Source: SAR116 cluster bacterium AG-337-N21 (lineage in GTDB: Bacteria; Pseudomonadota; Alphaproteobacteria; Puniceispirillales; Marisalimonadaceae). Taken from it: a stretch of DNA of 64,000 bases. Positions 8,589 to 15,732 of the stretch are shown here, piece after piece (the stretch's first letter is position 1; every line of letters begins with the position of its first letter). The position numbers and the translations under genes are program-made. The notes under the pieces were generated by a model that saw only the letters and a program-made list of their open reading frames with translations, was not told where the DNA came from and searched no databases. The stretch covers positions 1 to 64,000 of the forward strand of contig QBZZ01000010.1 in the NCBI GenBank assembly GCA_003282145.1. The letters are read 5' to 3'.

Positions 8589-8969
8589 ATGCAAAAATTA
8601 GAAATGCTTATAAAAACTGTAGACGCGCACTACGACAGCCTTCATCATATTCAATGTTACTATTTATCATGTAGCCTTTTAAACATAGCTAGAGGAACTT
8701 GCAATATGATGATTGTTAAGGAAGCTAGCAATTTTAAAAATAAAATAACTATAAAATTTGAAAGAGCAATTATGTCAGGTTCTATAAAAGTGACAAACGA
8801 TTTTTTCAATTCATTACAAACTCAATTATCTGTTAGGAATGAACGTCCAGCAAGATTAGAATTAATTATTAATGATAAATTAAATATTAACAAAAATGGA
8901 ATTTTATTTCTAGAACAAGAACTTACTTCGGATATAGTTGAATATAAATTTTTCATTCCACTTTTATAA
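8589..8969 (+). CDS. Hypothetical protein downstream of fliA
   Basis: A 126-residue soluble protein with no signal peptide or membrane segment, seven bases after fliA and probably in the same transcript. It has an N-terminal helical part with two Cys (QCYYLSC) and a C-terminal beta-rich part ending in a hydrophobic tail (EYKFFIPLL). I do not recognise a family. The location suggests a flagellar or chemotaxis accessory role. No clear Shine-Dalgarno is visible; an in-frame ATG at 8604 is an alternative start. Confidence 0.6.
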   Translation: MQKLEMLIKTVDAHYDSLHHIQCYYLSCSLLNIARGTCNMMIVKEASNFKNKITIKFERAIMSGSIKVTNDFFNSLQTQLSVRNERPARLELIINDKLNINKNGILFLEQELTSDIVEYKFFIPLL

Positions 8970-9002
8970 AATAAGGATGATTATATTTAATAATTTATGA
9001 AA

Positions 9003-9806
9003 TTAATTGTCGATTAATCTTTTTGTTATATCAACTTCAGTTTGTAGAAGTCTAGAAACACCTGAAAATGCTTGTTGTGTTTTTAGCATTGTTACCATCT
9101 CAGAAGTAATATCTACATTTGCTCTTTCTAAGTTGCCTGCTTCAAGTTTTCCAAAAGCCCCATCCATAGGGACACCAAATTTAGGTAAACCTGATTTAGC
9201 ATTATTTTGAAAACGATTATTTCCGACAGGTTGTAATCCCGGATCATTAACAAAAGAAGCTAAAACAAAATTTCCAATATCAACTTCTTGATCAAGTCCA
9301 TATATAGCTGTGATCTTACCTTTTGAACTGACATTGATATTAGAAATTATAGAAATACTTTGATCTATATTTTCTTTTGTTGTTGGAATAACTAAATTTT
9401 TTAAAACACCTTTGTTATCTCCCATAAAACCCATAACACTTAATCCGTCATTAGTAACAACTTCACCATTGGATTTTATATTGAATGAACCATCTCTAGT
9501 AAAATATGGCTTATCAATTTGAGTTCCTTGAACCACAGGAAAAAAACCTAATCCAGTTACTGCTAAATCCAAAGCACCTCCTGTTACCTGCAAAGCACCT
9601 TGGCTCATTTGTAAACGTGGATCACTAATATTTACGCCTTGTCCGGAGAACTTGTCAGGATCTGTTGAATTATGAGTTGAGTAAATATGTTCAAAATTTG
9701 TACTACTTTTTTTAAATCCTGTACTATTTGCATTAGCTATATTGTTTGAAACTATTCCCATTTCTTTTGTGTTAGCGTTTAAAGCGCTTTTTAGAATTGA
9801 TAACAT
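9003..9806 (-). CDS. Flagellar hook/rod protein (FlgE/FlgF/FlgG family)
   Basis: The N-terminal rod signature is plain: MGIVSNNIANANSTGFKKS. The C-terminal end has the matching helix with TSEMVTMLKTQQAFSG and two Leu/Ile heptads. The central domain has the family pattern LQVTGGALDLAVTGLGFF. At 267 residues it is the size of FlgF/FlgG rather than full hook FlgE; I cannot separate these. The ATG at 9806 is preferred: it has AGGAG upstream, and the alternative start at 9836 lies within the sigma-54-type promoter at 9832-9848. It faces the fliA run and is its own unit. Confidence 0.87.
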   Translation of the reverse strand: MLSILKSALNANTKEMGIVSNNIANANSTGFKKSSTNFEHIYSTHNSTDPDKFSGQGVNISDPRLQMSQGALQVTGGALDLAVTGLGFFPVVQGTQIDKPYFTRDGSFNIKSNGEVVTNDGLSVMGFMGDNKGVLKNLVIPTTKENIDQSISIISNINVSSKGKITAIYGLDQEVDIGNFVLASFVNDPGLQPVGNNRFQNNAKSGLPKFGVPMDGAFGKLEAGNLERANVDITSEMVTMLKTQQAFSGVSRLLQTEVDITKRLIDN

Positions 9807-9831
9807 ATTAATTCTCCTGTATGTTATCGTG

Positions 9832-9848
9832 AGCAAAATTTATGCCAT
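9832..9848 (-). promoter_or_regulatory. Sigma-54-type promoter for the hook/rod gene
   Basis: Minus-strand ATGGCA, six bases, TTGCT. The GG and GC pairs have the exact 12-base spacing of -24/-12 promoters. The expected transcript start (about 9820) lies just upstream of the AGGAG and ATG at 9806, so it also fixes the gene start. Confidence 0.75.
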
Positions 9849-9944
9849 TGACTTTATGTTAAATTAAATTTTATAAACATATAGTAGATTTAATCGTAAT
9901 GTTATTTAGAATTATTTTTATATAAATCTGGAGAATATATTAAA

Positions 9945-10343
9945 ATGAGCATACCCTCTAAAAGTACAGATTTAGTAAAATTTAATAATAAAAAATCTAA
10001 TCTCCCAATAAAATTTGATCAAAATGAAGTTAAACAAGCTCTTGAATTAGTTGATAAAAATTTAATTTTAAAAAATAGAGAAGATGTAAAAAAATATTTA
10101 CCTGATATATTAGGAAGAGTTTTAGCTAGAATATGGATTGATAAATCTTTTAAGGATAGTTTTAAGTCAAACCCCAAGGAAGTTTTAAATGATAATGGTG
10201 TTTTTTTACCAGACGATATGATATTGGAATTTCAAAAACCAAATTCCGACAGGCCTAAAATTATTGTTTATGAAAAAAAAGAAAAATCAAATTTTAAGGT
10301 AAGGGTTGTACAGTTACAATTAGTTATGTTAGCAGGCAGATAA
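9945..10343 (+). CDS. NHLP-leader-like (nitrile-hydratase-alpha-like) protein
   Basis: The 132-residue soluble protein has, at about residues 57-110, the pattern seen in NHLP leader peptides and nitrile hydratase alpha chains: A-x-I-W-x-D-x-x-F followed by NPKEVLNDNGVFLP and a beta strand PKIIVYE. NHLP leaders normally precede a modified core peptide, but here the C-terminal tail has no Cys, Gly or Ser/Thr-rich core, and no modification enzyme is nearby. It may be a stand-alone relative. It starts a run of four closely spaced genes, with a GGAG 11 bases before the ATG. Function unknown. Confidence 0.5.
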   Translation: MSIPSKSTDLVKFNNKKSNLPIKFDQNEVKQALELVDKNLILKNREDVKKYLPDILGRVLARIWIDKSFKDSFKSNPKEVLNDNGVFLPDDMILEFQKPNSDRPKIIVYEKKEKSNFKVRVVQLQLVMLAGR

Positions 10344-10345
10344 AA

Positions 10346-10981
10346 TTGTTTGACATTTTAAAAAGTTATTTAAAGTCCATAAACTTTTTAGCAAGTTTTA
10401 TTTTATTTTTTTTGTGTATCTTAGGATCTTCGGTTTATGGGGCAGAAGATAAAAACAAAGATATGAAAATTGTTTATAAACTTTTGCAAGAGAAAAAGTT
10501 TGATGAAGGTATCCAACAATTACAGGATCTCTCAGAAAACAATAATATTAAAGCACAACTTCTGATTTCAAAAATTTTTCTTACCGGAGATTTAACGCCC
10601 CAAGACTTTCAAAATTCTTATTTTTGGGCATCTTCAGCATTATTAGGTGGATTAAAAAAATCAGAACAAATTCTTGAAAAATTAAGTAATTACCTCACAG
10701 AAGAACAAATCAATGAAATTAAAGATAAACTTAAAATATTTTTAGAAAAAAGAGCTATTAATAACGATAAAAGAGCTATTGTACAAATTGCAAAGCTCTA
10801 TGAAAATTATTTAGACCCTCCTGACATGATTAATGCATACACATGGTATAATATTGCTGTAGCTAAAGGTATTAAGTCCGCTAAAGCTAAAAGAGACGAA
10901 ATTTTGAATGACTTAAATGAAAAAGATTTGCTTGAAGCTCAATCTTTATCATTTAAGCTGTTTAAACAAATTAACAATTAA
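10346..10981 (+). CDS. Secreted Sel1/TPR-type repeat protein
   Basis: A 211-residue protein with an N-terminal signal or anchor (residues about 10-31, cleavable after SVYG). The rest is helical, with Sel1-like units such as DFQNSYFWASSALLGG and DMINAYTWYNIAVAKGI, the alpha-alpha repeats that mediate protein contacts. It begins at a TTG only two bases after the NHLP-like gene stop, so translational coupling is likely. Periplasmic location is inferred from the signal. Function unknown. Confidence 0.68.
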   Translation: MFDILKSYLKSINFLASFILFFLCILGSSVYGAEDKNKDMKIVYKLLQEKKFDEGIQQLQDLSENNNIKAQLLISKIFLTGDLTPQDFQNSYFWASSALLGGLKKSEQILEKLSNYLTEEQINEIKDKLKIFLEKRAINNDKRAIVQIAKLYENYLDPPDMINAYTWYNIAVAKGIKSAKAKRDEILNDLNEKDLLEAQSLSFKLFKQINN

Positions 10982-10992
10982 TGGAGATATTC

Positions 10993-11178
10993 ATGAAATA
11001 CAAAGTGCATTGGTTAATTGACGGTCTTGTCGAAATAGACGCTAATGATACTGATGCAGCTGAAAAAATTATTAAAGAAAAAATTGAATCTTTCGTAGAG
11101 AACAATGCGTCTTTCTTTAGAGAAATTGGAGCAAAAGCTGTACAGGGTCAAGCATATCTCCCAGGAAATGACGAATAA
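10993..11178 (+). CDS. Small conserved-looking protein, 61 residues
   Basis: The ATG at 10993 is preferred because GGAG lies six bases upstream; an ATG at 10981 would overlap the previous stop. The product is acidic, has no signal peptide, and starts MKYKVHWLIDGLVEIDA, a beta hairpin plus helix layout that resembles small DpnD/PcfM-like C-terminal modules, but the match is weak. It is third in the run that begins with the NHLP-like gene. Function unknown. Confidence 0.55.
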   Translation: MKYKVHWLIDGLVEIDANDTDAAEKIIKEKIESFVENNASFFREIGAKAVQGQAYLPGNDE

Positions 11179-11192
11179 TTCATTGGAGTTTT

Positions 11193-11492
11193 ATGATGTT
11201 AAATTTTAGAAGGAATTTTATTAGTTATTTATTTTTAACAATTATTTTATGTCTTTATTCATCATATTCTTTCTCTAAAGGGAAAATTTATGGTCAATCT
11301 AAAACTTTATCTAAAGAATACATTAAATATGAAAACTGTCGTCTTAAACAAACACTAATTAATATGAAAGACGGCCAAAAAGATGGTTATAAATGTATTT
11401 ATAGAAGACAGGGTAAAGGTAAAGATGTTACAGTTTTTCAACCGTCACACATTTGTCAAAAGTCTTTTAAGTGTAAAACTGAAAATCAATAA
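11193..11492 (+). CDS. Small secreted four-cysteine protein
   Basis: A 99-residue protein with a signal peptide (hydrophobic residues about 12-28, SYSFSKG cleavage region). The mature part has four Cys (about residues 49, 68, 88 and 93), a pattern that suggests two disulfides in the periplasm or outside. It is last in the run started by the NHLP-like gene, 14 bases after the previous stop. GGAG lies four bases before the first ATG and seven before a second ATG at 11196, so the latter may be the true start. Family unknown. Confidence 0.55.
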   Translation: MMLNFRRNFISYLFLTIILCLYSSYSFSKGKIYGQSKTLSKEYIKYENCRLKQTLINMKDGQKDGYKCIYRRQGKGKDVTVFQPSHICQKSFKCKTENQ

Positions 11493-11622
11493 ATTATTTG
11501 ACGTCTACAACATTTTATTAAAGTAATGTGATAAACATACTATATATAGTATATATTCTTAATTTTTACAATAAAATCATATATTTATGGAAAAAAACTA
11601 TATTTTATATTAATGTAGTTAC

Positions 11623-11982
11623 ATGGATAATTATGAAATAAATATATTAAAAAGAGACGGTAACTGGAAAAAGGTTAATCCTAATGATCGCATTATGGAT
11701 GGTTTGAAAGAGAATGAAGCGCTAGAAAAGAAATCTATAAACTCAAAAAATGAAAAATCCAAAAATGATTTTCTTTATTATCTACATGAAGTTAATTTTA
11801 TTATTGGTAAATTAGAAGTTTTAGAGAACGAAAAAAATAAATTAAAAGATCAGCTAAAAAATTATGAGCAAGAATTTTTGAATAAGAAGATAAATACTGA
11901 AGATAAAATCAACTCATTGACTAAAGAAAAAGAAATGCTTGATAAAACTATTAATTTAATCAAAAATTTAAAAAAATTTTAA
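11623..11982 (+). CDS. Coiled-coil protein upstream of the ParA-like gene
   Basis: 119 residues, lysine/glutamate-rich. From about residue 50 it is a continuous coiled coil with heptads (VNFIIGKLEVLENEKNKLKD and onward). The N-terminal 30 residues are more hydrophilic and may be a short adaptor. There is no signal peptide. It is 13 bases from the ParA-type ATPase, so it may be its partner, in the way small coiled-coil proteins accompany orphan ParAs. That link is inference. No clear Shine-Dalgarno is present. Confidence 0.5.
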   Translation: MDNYEINILKRDGNWKKVNPNDRIMDGLKENEALEKKSINSKNEKSKNDFLYYLHEVNFIIGKLEVLENEKNKLKDQLKNYEQEFLNKKINTEDKINSLTKEKEMLDKTINLIKNLKKF

Positions 11983-11995
11983 TATGGAGGTATAG

Positions 11996-12760
11996 ATGGC
12001 TTCTAATAAGGTCAAGGATGCAAAATCAATTTTCGTCGCCAATGTTAAAGGTGGTGTTGGAAAGAGCACTTTGTCAATTATGCTTGCAAGAGCTTTAGCT
12101 GAAAAAATACCACCGCAAAATATTACTGTAATTGATACAGATCTTCAAAGAACTGCAACAGAATTTTTAACTAACAGTAATCCTGAAATTAATGTGGAGT
12201 TTTTACCTATCACACCTGCTTTTGAAAATACCAACATTTCTCTTGTACAGCAATTTATTAAACAAAACGAATTTAGACCAGGCCATGTTGTAATTGTTGA
12301 CACCCCAGCTGGAAGCTCTCAAAGGCTTTGGAACCTTGTCGCGGAAGGTTATTGCGTTTTAATTCCAACTACGCTTAGTAATGCAGATTTATACCCTACT
12401 GAAAATTTTATAAGAAGTATGGACAAGGTTAAAGCAAGATATGCAAAATCACACCCACATCTAGTGGTATGCCCAAATAAAATACCATTTGGTCAAAAAG
12501 ATTTTACTTTAATGGCCGAGAGACTTAAAAATCATGATGTTGTAATTGGACCACCCTTGAGAGACTTAGCAAGCGTAAGACATTTTTATAATGGTAAAAT
12601 GGAAAATTGGGAAAACAAGTCGAATAATAATGCACAATCTGATTTTAAACAATTTGGATCTTTTATTGAAAAATATGTTTTAGATGGCGAACTTGACAAA
12701 ATTTATTTGCAAAAAGATAGTGCAAAAAATATTATTCCTTTTGAAAAGGCTAACAATTAG
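11996..12760 (+). CDS. Orphan ParA-type ATPase
   Basis: A 254-residue ParA-family ATPase with deviant Walker A KGGVGKST at residues 18-25, the A' strand VIDTDLQRTATEF, and Walker B VVIVDTPAG. No ParB gene or parS-like sites lie alongside, so it is probably not the chromosome partition ParA. Proteins of this kind position chemoreceptor arrays, flagella or other cargo. The location between flagellar genes and next to a coiled-coil protein supports a positioning role. GGAGG lies five bases before the ATG. Cargo unknown. Confidence 0.78.
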   Translation: MASNKVKDAKSIFVANVKGGVGKSTLSIMLARALAEKIPPQNITVIDTDLQRTATEFLTNSNPEINVEFLPITPAFENTNISLVQQFIKQNEFRPGHVVIVDTPAGSSQRLWNLVAEGYCVLIPTTLSNADLYPTENFIRSMDKVKARYAKSHPHLVVCPNKIPFGQKDFTLMAERLKNHDVVIGPPLRDLASVRHFYNGKMENWENKSNNNAQSDFKQFGSFIEKYVLDGELDKIYLQKDSAKNIIPFEKANN

Positions 12761-12926
12761 TTTCTAGTCTCTTACCTAATTGTTCTAGCCATTTTTCAGT
12801 TGCTACATAAGATAAAGTAGGAAGTTTTCGTTTATCTTTATTAACGATAATATTTTTAACAAATAAATTCTCCTCAAATTTACTTTCGCTAATATGTTCT
12901 GGGATATTGTAAAAAAGTTTATCCAT
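12750..12926 (-). CDS. Hypothetical 58-residue protein
   Basis: An ORF from ATG at 12926 to a TAG at 12750-12752, convergent with the ParA gene and overlapping its last 11 bases. The product is charged and has one Cys at the C-terminus and one Trp. An AAAGG lies about 12 bases before the ATG, further than ideal. It otherwise fills a 250-base gap. Coding status is uncertain; no family recognised. Confidence 0.35.
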   Translation of the reverse strand: MDKLFYNIPEHISESKFEENLFVKNIIVNKDKRKLPTLSYVATEKWLEQLGKRLETNC

Positions 12927-13011
12927 ATATCAAGTAACGTCACCTTTAAAATTTTGTTTAACTTTGCCGTAATAATAAGTAATAAAAAATAATAGAAGTG
13001 AATATTTTTTA

Positions 13012-13227
13012 ATGAATAATTTAATAGAAAAAGATGATCATGAATTAATAAATAAAATTAGTTTAATTTTAAATGATTATGAAAATTTTGAAAAACCCTT
13101 TGTTAATGACCGAGGTGATATAGTCATAATGAATAAAATAAATAGAAAAAGTAAAATGAACAATGATATTTTAACGAATGTTTTCAAACAAATTATTAGT
13201 GATGATATAAAAAAAAACAGGGTTTAA
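13012..13227 (+). CDS. Hypothetical 71-residue protein
   Basis: A small charged protein without signal peptide or membrane segment; its central part (ENFEKPFVNDRGDIVI) has the look of a short folded unit. No Shine-Dalgarno is visible before the ATG. The stop codon lies inside the hairpin terminator at 13215-13238. It may be real, but nothing identifies it. Confidence 0.4.
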   Translation: MNNLIEKDDHELINKISLILNDYENFEKPFVNDRGDIVIMNKINRKSKMNNDILTNVFKQIISDDIKKNRV

Positions 13228-13238
13228 AAACCCTGTTT
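13211..13238 (-). terminator. Rho-independent terminator, strongest on the minus strand
   Basis: Stem AAACAGGG / CCCTGTTT with an eight-base loop. Read on the minus strand it is followed directly by a run of Ts, as an intrinsic terminator should be; on the plus strand the tail is TTTCGTATTTG, which is weaker. It would end the 26-codon ORF at 13264-13344 and may also stop plus-strand reading. Confidence 0.75.
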
Positions 13239-13263
13239 CGTATTTGATTGAAAATTATGCCTT

Positions 13264-13344
13264 TTAAAGGGACAATTTTATCAAAGGCTGCTCTGATAAA
13301 TTTAAAACCTTACGAGAACAATTTTCATAAAAAATACTAGACAT
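13264..13344 (-). CDS. Tiny 26-residue ORF with an extended Shine-Dalgarno
   Basis: ATG at 13344, TAA at 13264-13266. Upstream is AAAGGAGGTGATC, complementary over about 13 bases to the 3' end of 16S rRNA, with AGGAGG seven bases from the ATG. A strong terminator follows 26 bases after the stop, so the unit has the form of a complete small gene. The peptide starts MSSIFYENCSRK and has one Cys; it has no signal or membrane helix. The translation signals are far better than those of most neighbours. It may be a small protein, a leader peptide or a dual-function RNA. Family unknown. Confidence 0.5.
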   Translation of the reverse strand: MSSIFYENCSRKVLNLSEQPLIKLSL

Positions 13345-13463
13345 CAGATCACCTCCTTTTCATTTGTTAAAATAATTTCTTATAGTACTATTAAACATAA
13401 AAGATGTATTTTACAAATTGTTTAGATTAAAAATAAATTTATATTTCTACTAAGGTAAGATTT

Positions 13464-13853
13464 ATGACAAAAAGCAATCAAGAAACTAAAACTTTTAAAG
13501 CCGGAGAAACTATTTATTCTCATAATGATCCAGCCGAATATATCTTTTTAATTCATAGCGGTAAAGTAAGAATAGAATCCAAGCATGGCTTAGAATTAGG
13601 AATACTTGATACTGGAGAGATATTTGGAGAAGTTGGACATATTATAGAATCTCCTAGAACTGTTACAGCTGTAGCTGTTACTAATTCGATAATAAGAGTT
13701 ATTGATGAAAAAACAGTTAAGGAGAAAATGAACAAAGCTGACCCAGTTTTGGCAGCAATAATTAGAGGATTATCATTAAGAATTGGAGATGCCAATGCTT
13801 TAGCTGAAAAACATTGGTTAGAATTAAGCGTATATAAATCTCTTGGCAAATAA
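13464..13853 (+). CDS. Cyclic-nucleotide-binding domain protein
   Basis: The 129 residues are essentially a single cNMP-binding domain: an N-terminal FKAGETIYSHNDPAEYIFLI strand pair, then the phosphate-binding cassette GEIFGEVG and SPRTVTAVAV. The Glu (residue 56) and Arg (residue 65) that hold the cyclic phosphate are present, so binding is plausible. There is no DNA-binding or catalytic domain, so it is a free regulatory module. It precedes the FliL-like gene in the same frame, separated by a TAA. AAGG lies nine bases upstream of the ATG. Confidence 0.85.
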   Translation: MTKSNQETKTFKAGETIYSHNDPAEYIFLIHSGKVRIESKHGLELGILDTGEIFGEVGHIIESPRTVTAVAVTNSIIRVIDEKTVKEKMNKADPVLAAIIRGLSLRIGDANALAEKHWLELSVYKSLGK

Positions 13854-13913
13854 AAATACAAATTAGTAAAAACATCAAAAGGAGATACAAAAATATCTTT
13901 AAAAAATAAAATT

Positions 13914-14486
13914 TTGAAAATTAAAAACTTATATGTTTATTTAATTGCATTATTTTCTTCAGTTTTAACTTTTGTGTTTTTCTATTTTAGTAGTGAAGTC
14001 ATTAAAGAAGAAAAAGTTGTTGAAGAAAAGATTGATATTTATGAAGTCGCAAAAGAAGAAGCCATTAAACTTGGTAGAATGGAACCAGATGAGAAGCCCA
14101 TAGTTCAAGAAATTGGACCTGATGGAAAAGTTATTGTCCCAACTTTAACTTACGTTGATATTGGTGGAATGGGAGATAACGCCAATAAAAGTTTTTGGAC
14201 AAATATACCTGGTTCAAACTCATTCATAAGTTTTGATTTAGCTCTTTCATCCTATCAAGGTGAAATGTTAACAAACTACTTAACCGATTATGATCCTGAT
14301 CTTAGAAAAATTGTATATCAGGAGATAAGTAAACAAAATCTTTCTAAATTAGAAGGAAGTAAAGGAAAAAAGAAATTGCTTGAAGACATTAAAAATGAAT
14401 TTAATGCTTATTTTGCTGAAAAAGAATTAGATCCAGTAATTTTTGGTGCTCATTTTAAGGTACTTGCTATTACAACTAGAGGATAA
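13914..14486 (+). CDS. fliL: FliL-like flagellar basal-body protein
   Basis: A 190-residue protein with one N-terminal transmembrane helix (about residues 5-26), a charged linker and a periplasmic domain. The domain has the FliL-like features SFISFDLALSSYQ, DYDPDLRKIVYQEIS and a final strand IFGAHFKVLAITTRG. FliL surrounds and stabilises the stator. The given start is a TTG without a Shine-Dalgarno; an AAAGGAG lies eight bases before an in-frame ATA at 13893, which would add seven residues, so the true start is unsure. It ends one base before the threonine synthase stop. Confidence 0.7.
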   Translation: MKIKNLYVYLIALFSSVLTFVFFYFSSEVIKEEKVVEEKIDIYEVAKEEAIKLGRMEPDEKPIVQEIGPDGKVIVPTLTYVDIGGMGDNANKSFWTNIPGSNSFISFDLALSSYQGEMLTNYLTDYDPDLRKIVYQEISKQNLSKLEGSKGKKKLLEDIKNEFNAYFAEKELDPVIFGAHFKVLAITTRG

Positions 14487-15713
14487 TTAAAGAAAAGTAT
14501 TATAATTAATAGTTTCATTTTTATCTATTGTATTTATTACCTCTGGCAAAGGGTATTTTAAACCTGTAGCACAGTTAAAAAGTATAACTTTATCATCACG
14601 TGTTACTAATTCAGAAGTAATAGCCTTTTCGTAAGCAGTCATTGTCGCAGCACCTTCAGGACATAAAAAGCATCCATCATCAGCTGCCACCCTGTCTCTT
14701 GCCTCCATTATATCTACATCTGATACAGACATTGCAAATCCATTACTTTCACGTACAGCTCTTATGATAAGGAAGTCACCTACTGCTACTGGCACTCTAA
14801 TTCCTGCAGCTTTTGTGGATGCATTTTCCCATAATGGTGCATGTTCTACGCCACTTTCCCAGGCCTTAACTATTGGTGCACATCCATCTGCTTGAACAGC
14901 TACCATCCTAGGTAATTTTCCTTTTATCCAACCAAGTTCTTTTAATTCTAAAAAAGCTTTCCACATTCCAATTAAACCAGTTCCACCACCAGTAGGATAA
15001 AAAATGACATCTGGTAATTCCCAATCAAGCTGTTCAGCTAATTCAAGTCCCATTGTTTTCTTGCCTTCTATTCTGTAAGGCTCTTTTAAAGTTGACACAT
15101 CAAACCACCCTACTTTGTCTTTACCTTCTCCAACTATTTTTCCGCAATCATTAATTAAACCATTAACTAAGTACGTTTCAGCTCCAAGTGATTGAATTTC
15201 TCTTACGTTTATATCAGGAGTATCGTCAGGACAAAAGACTGTTGATTTTATGCCGGCATGAGTTGCATAAGCAGCCATTGCCGCACCTGCATTACCATTT
15301 GTTGGAATGGCCAAGTGATTTAATTTAAACTGCTTTGCCATAGAAACCGCCATGCACAGGCCTCTTGCTTTAAATGAACCTGTGGGTAACCTTCCTTCGT
15401 CTTTAACAAGAACACATCCCTTATCCTTATTATTATAATTTACGGACCTATGTAATTTAATTAAGGGAGTGATAGTCTCACCAAGAGTTATTCTATTCTT
15501 TGGATCTGCAACTGGCAAAAGAGGAAAATATCTCCAAAGGCCATCTATTTTGGAATTAGCAATATCATCTTTTGAAACTTCTTTTTTTAATTTTTGTAAA
15601 TCATATTTAACTAATAAAGGTCTTCCTGCCTCAGATAAACCATGGACTTTATTGGCTTCATATTGCTTGCCAGAAATTGAACACTCCAAGTGACTTACAT
15701 AACTTTTATCCAT
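14487..15713 (-). CDS. thrC: Threonine synthase (PLP enzyme)
   Basis: A 408-residue fold-type II PLP enzyme converting O-phosphohomoserine to threonine. The PLP-lysine motif is LPTGSFKARGL, preceded by LVKDEGR. The phosphate-binding loop GGGTGLIG and the C-terminal segment VILFNCATGLKYPLP fit. The N-terminal part has the threonine-synthase type lead-in (HLECSISGKQYEA and YDLQKL) but without the zinc-like Cys pairs of some members. The ATG at 15713 has GAGG six bases upstream; a TTG at 15725 contains no better signal. Related PLP lyases (threonine dehydratase type) are less likely. Confidence 0.8.
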   Translation of the reverse strand: MDKSYVSHLECSISGKQYEANKVHGLSEAGRPLLVKYDLQKLKKEVSKDDIANSKIDGLWRYFPLLPVADPKNRITLGETITPLIKLHRSVNYNNKDKGCVLVKDEGRLPTGSFKARGLCMAVSMAKQFKLNHLAIPTNGNAGAAMAAYATHAGIKSTVFCPDDTPDINVREIQSLGAETYLVNGLINDCGKIVGEGKDKVGWFDVSTLKEPYRIEGKKTMGLELAEQLDWELPDVIFYPTGGGTGLIGMWKAFLELKELGWIKGKLPRMVAVQADGCAPIVKAWESGVEHAPLWENASTKAAGIRVPVAVGDFLIIRAVRESNGFAMSVSDVDIMEARDRVAADDGCFLCPEGAATMTAYEKAITSELVTRDDKVILFNCATGLKYPLPEVINTIDKNETINYNTFL

Positions 15714-15732
15714 TTTTATCCTCAAAATTTGA

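Noticed and set aside
11537-11552. Palindrome ATACTATATATAGTAT upstream of the coiled-coil gene.
   Set aside because: Purely A/T-rich except two positions; such palindromes are expected by chance in this composition, and no partner site was found.
13345-13360. GATCACCTCCTTT on the plus strand looks like the 3' end of 16S rRNA.
   Set aside because: No other rRNA sequence is present; it is the reverse complement of a strong Shine-Dalgarno in front of the 26-codon ORF.
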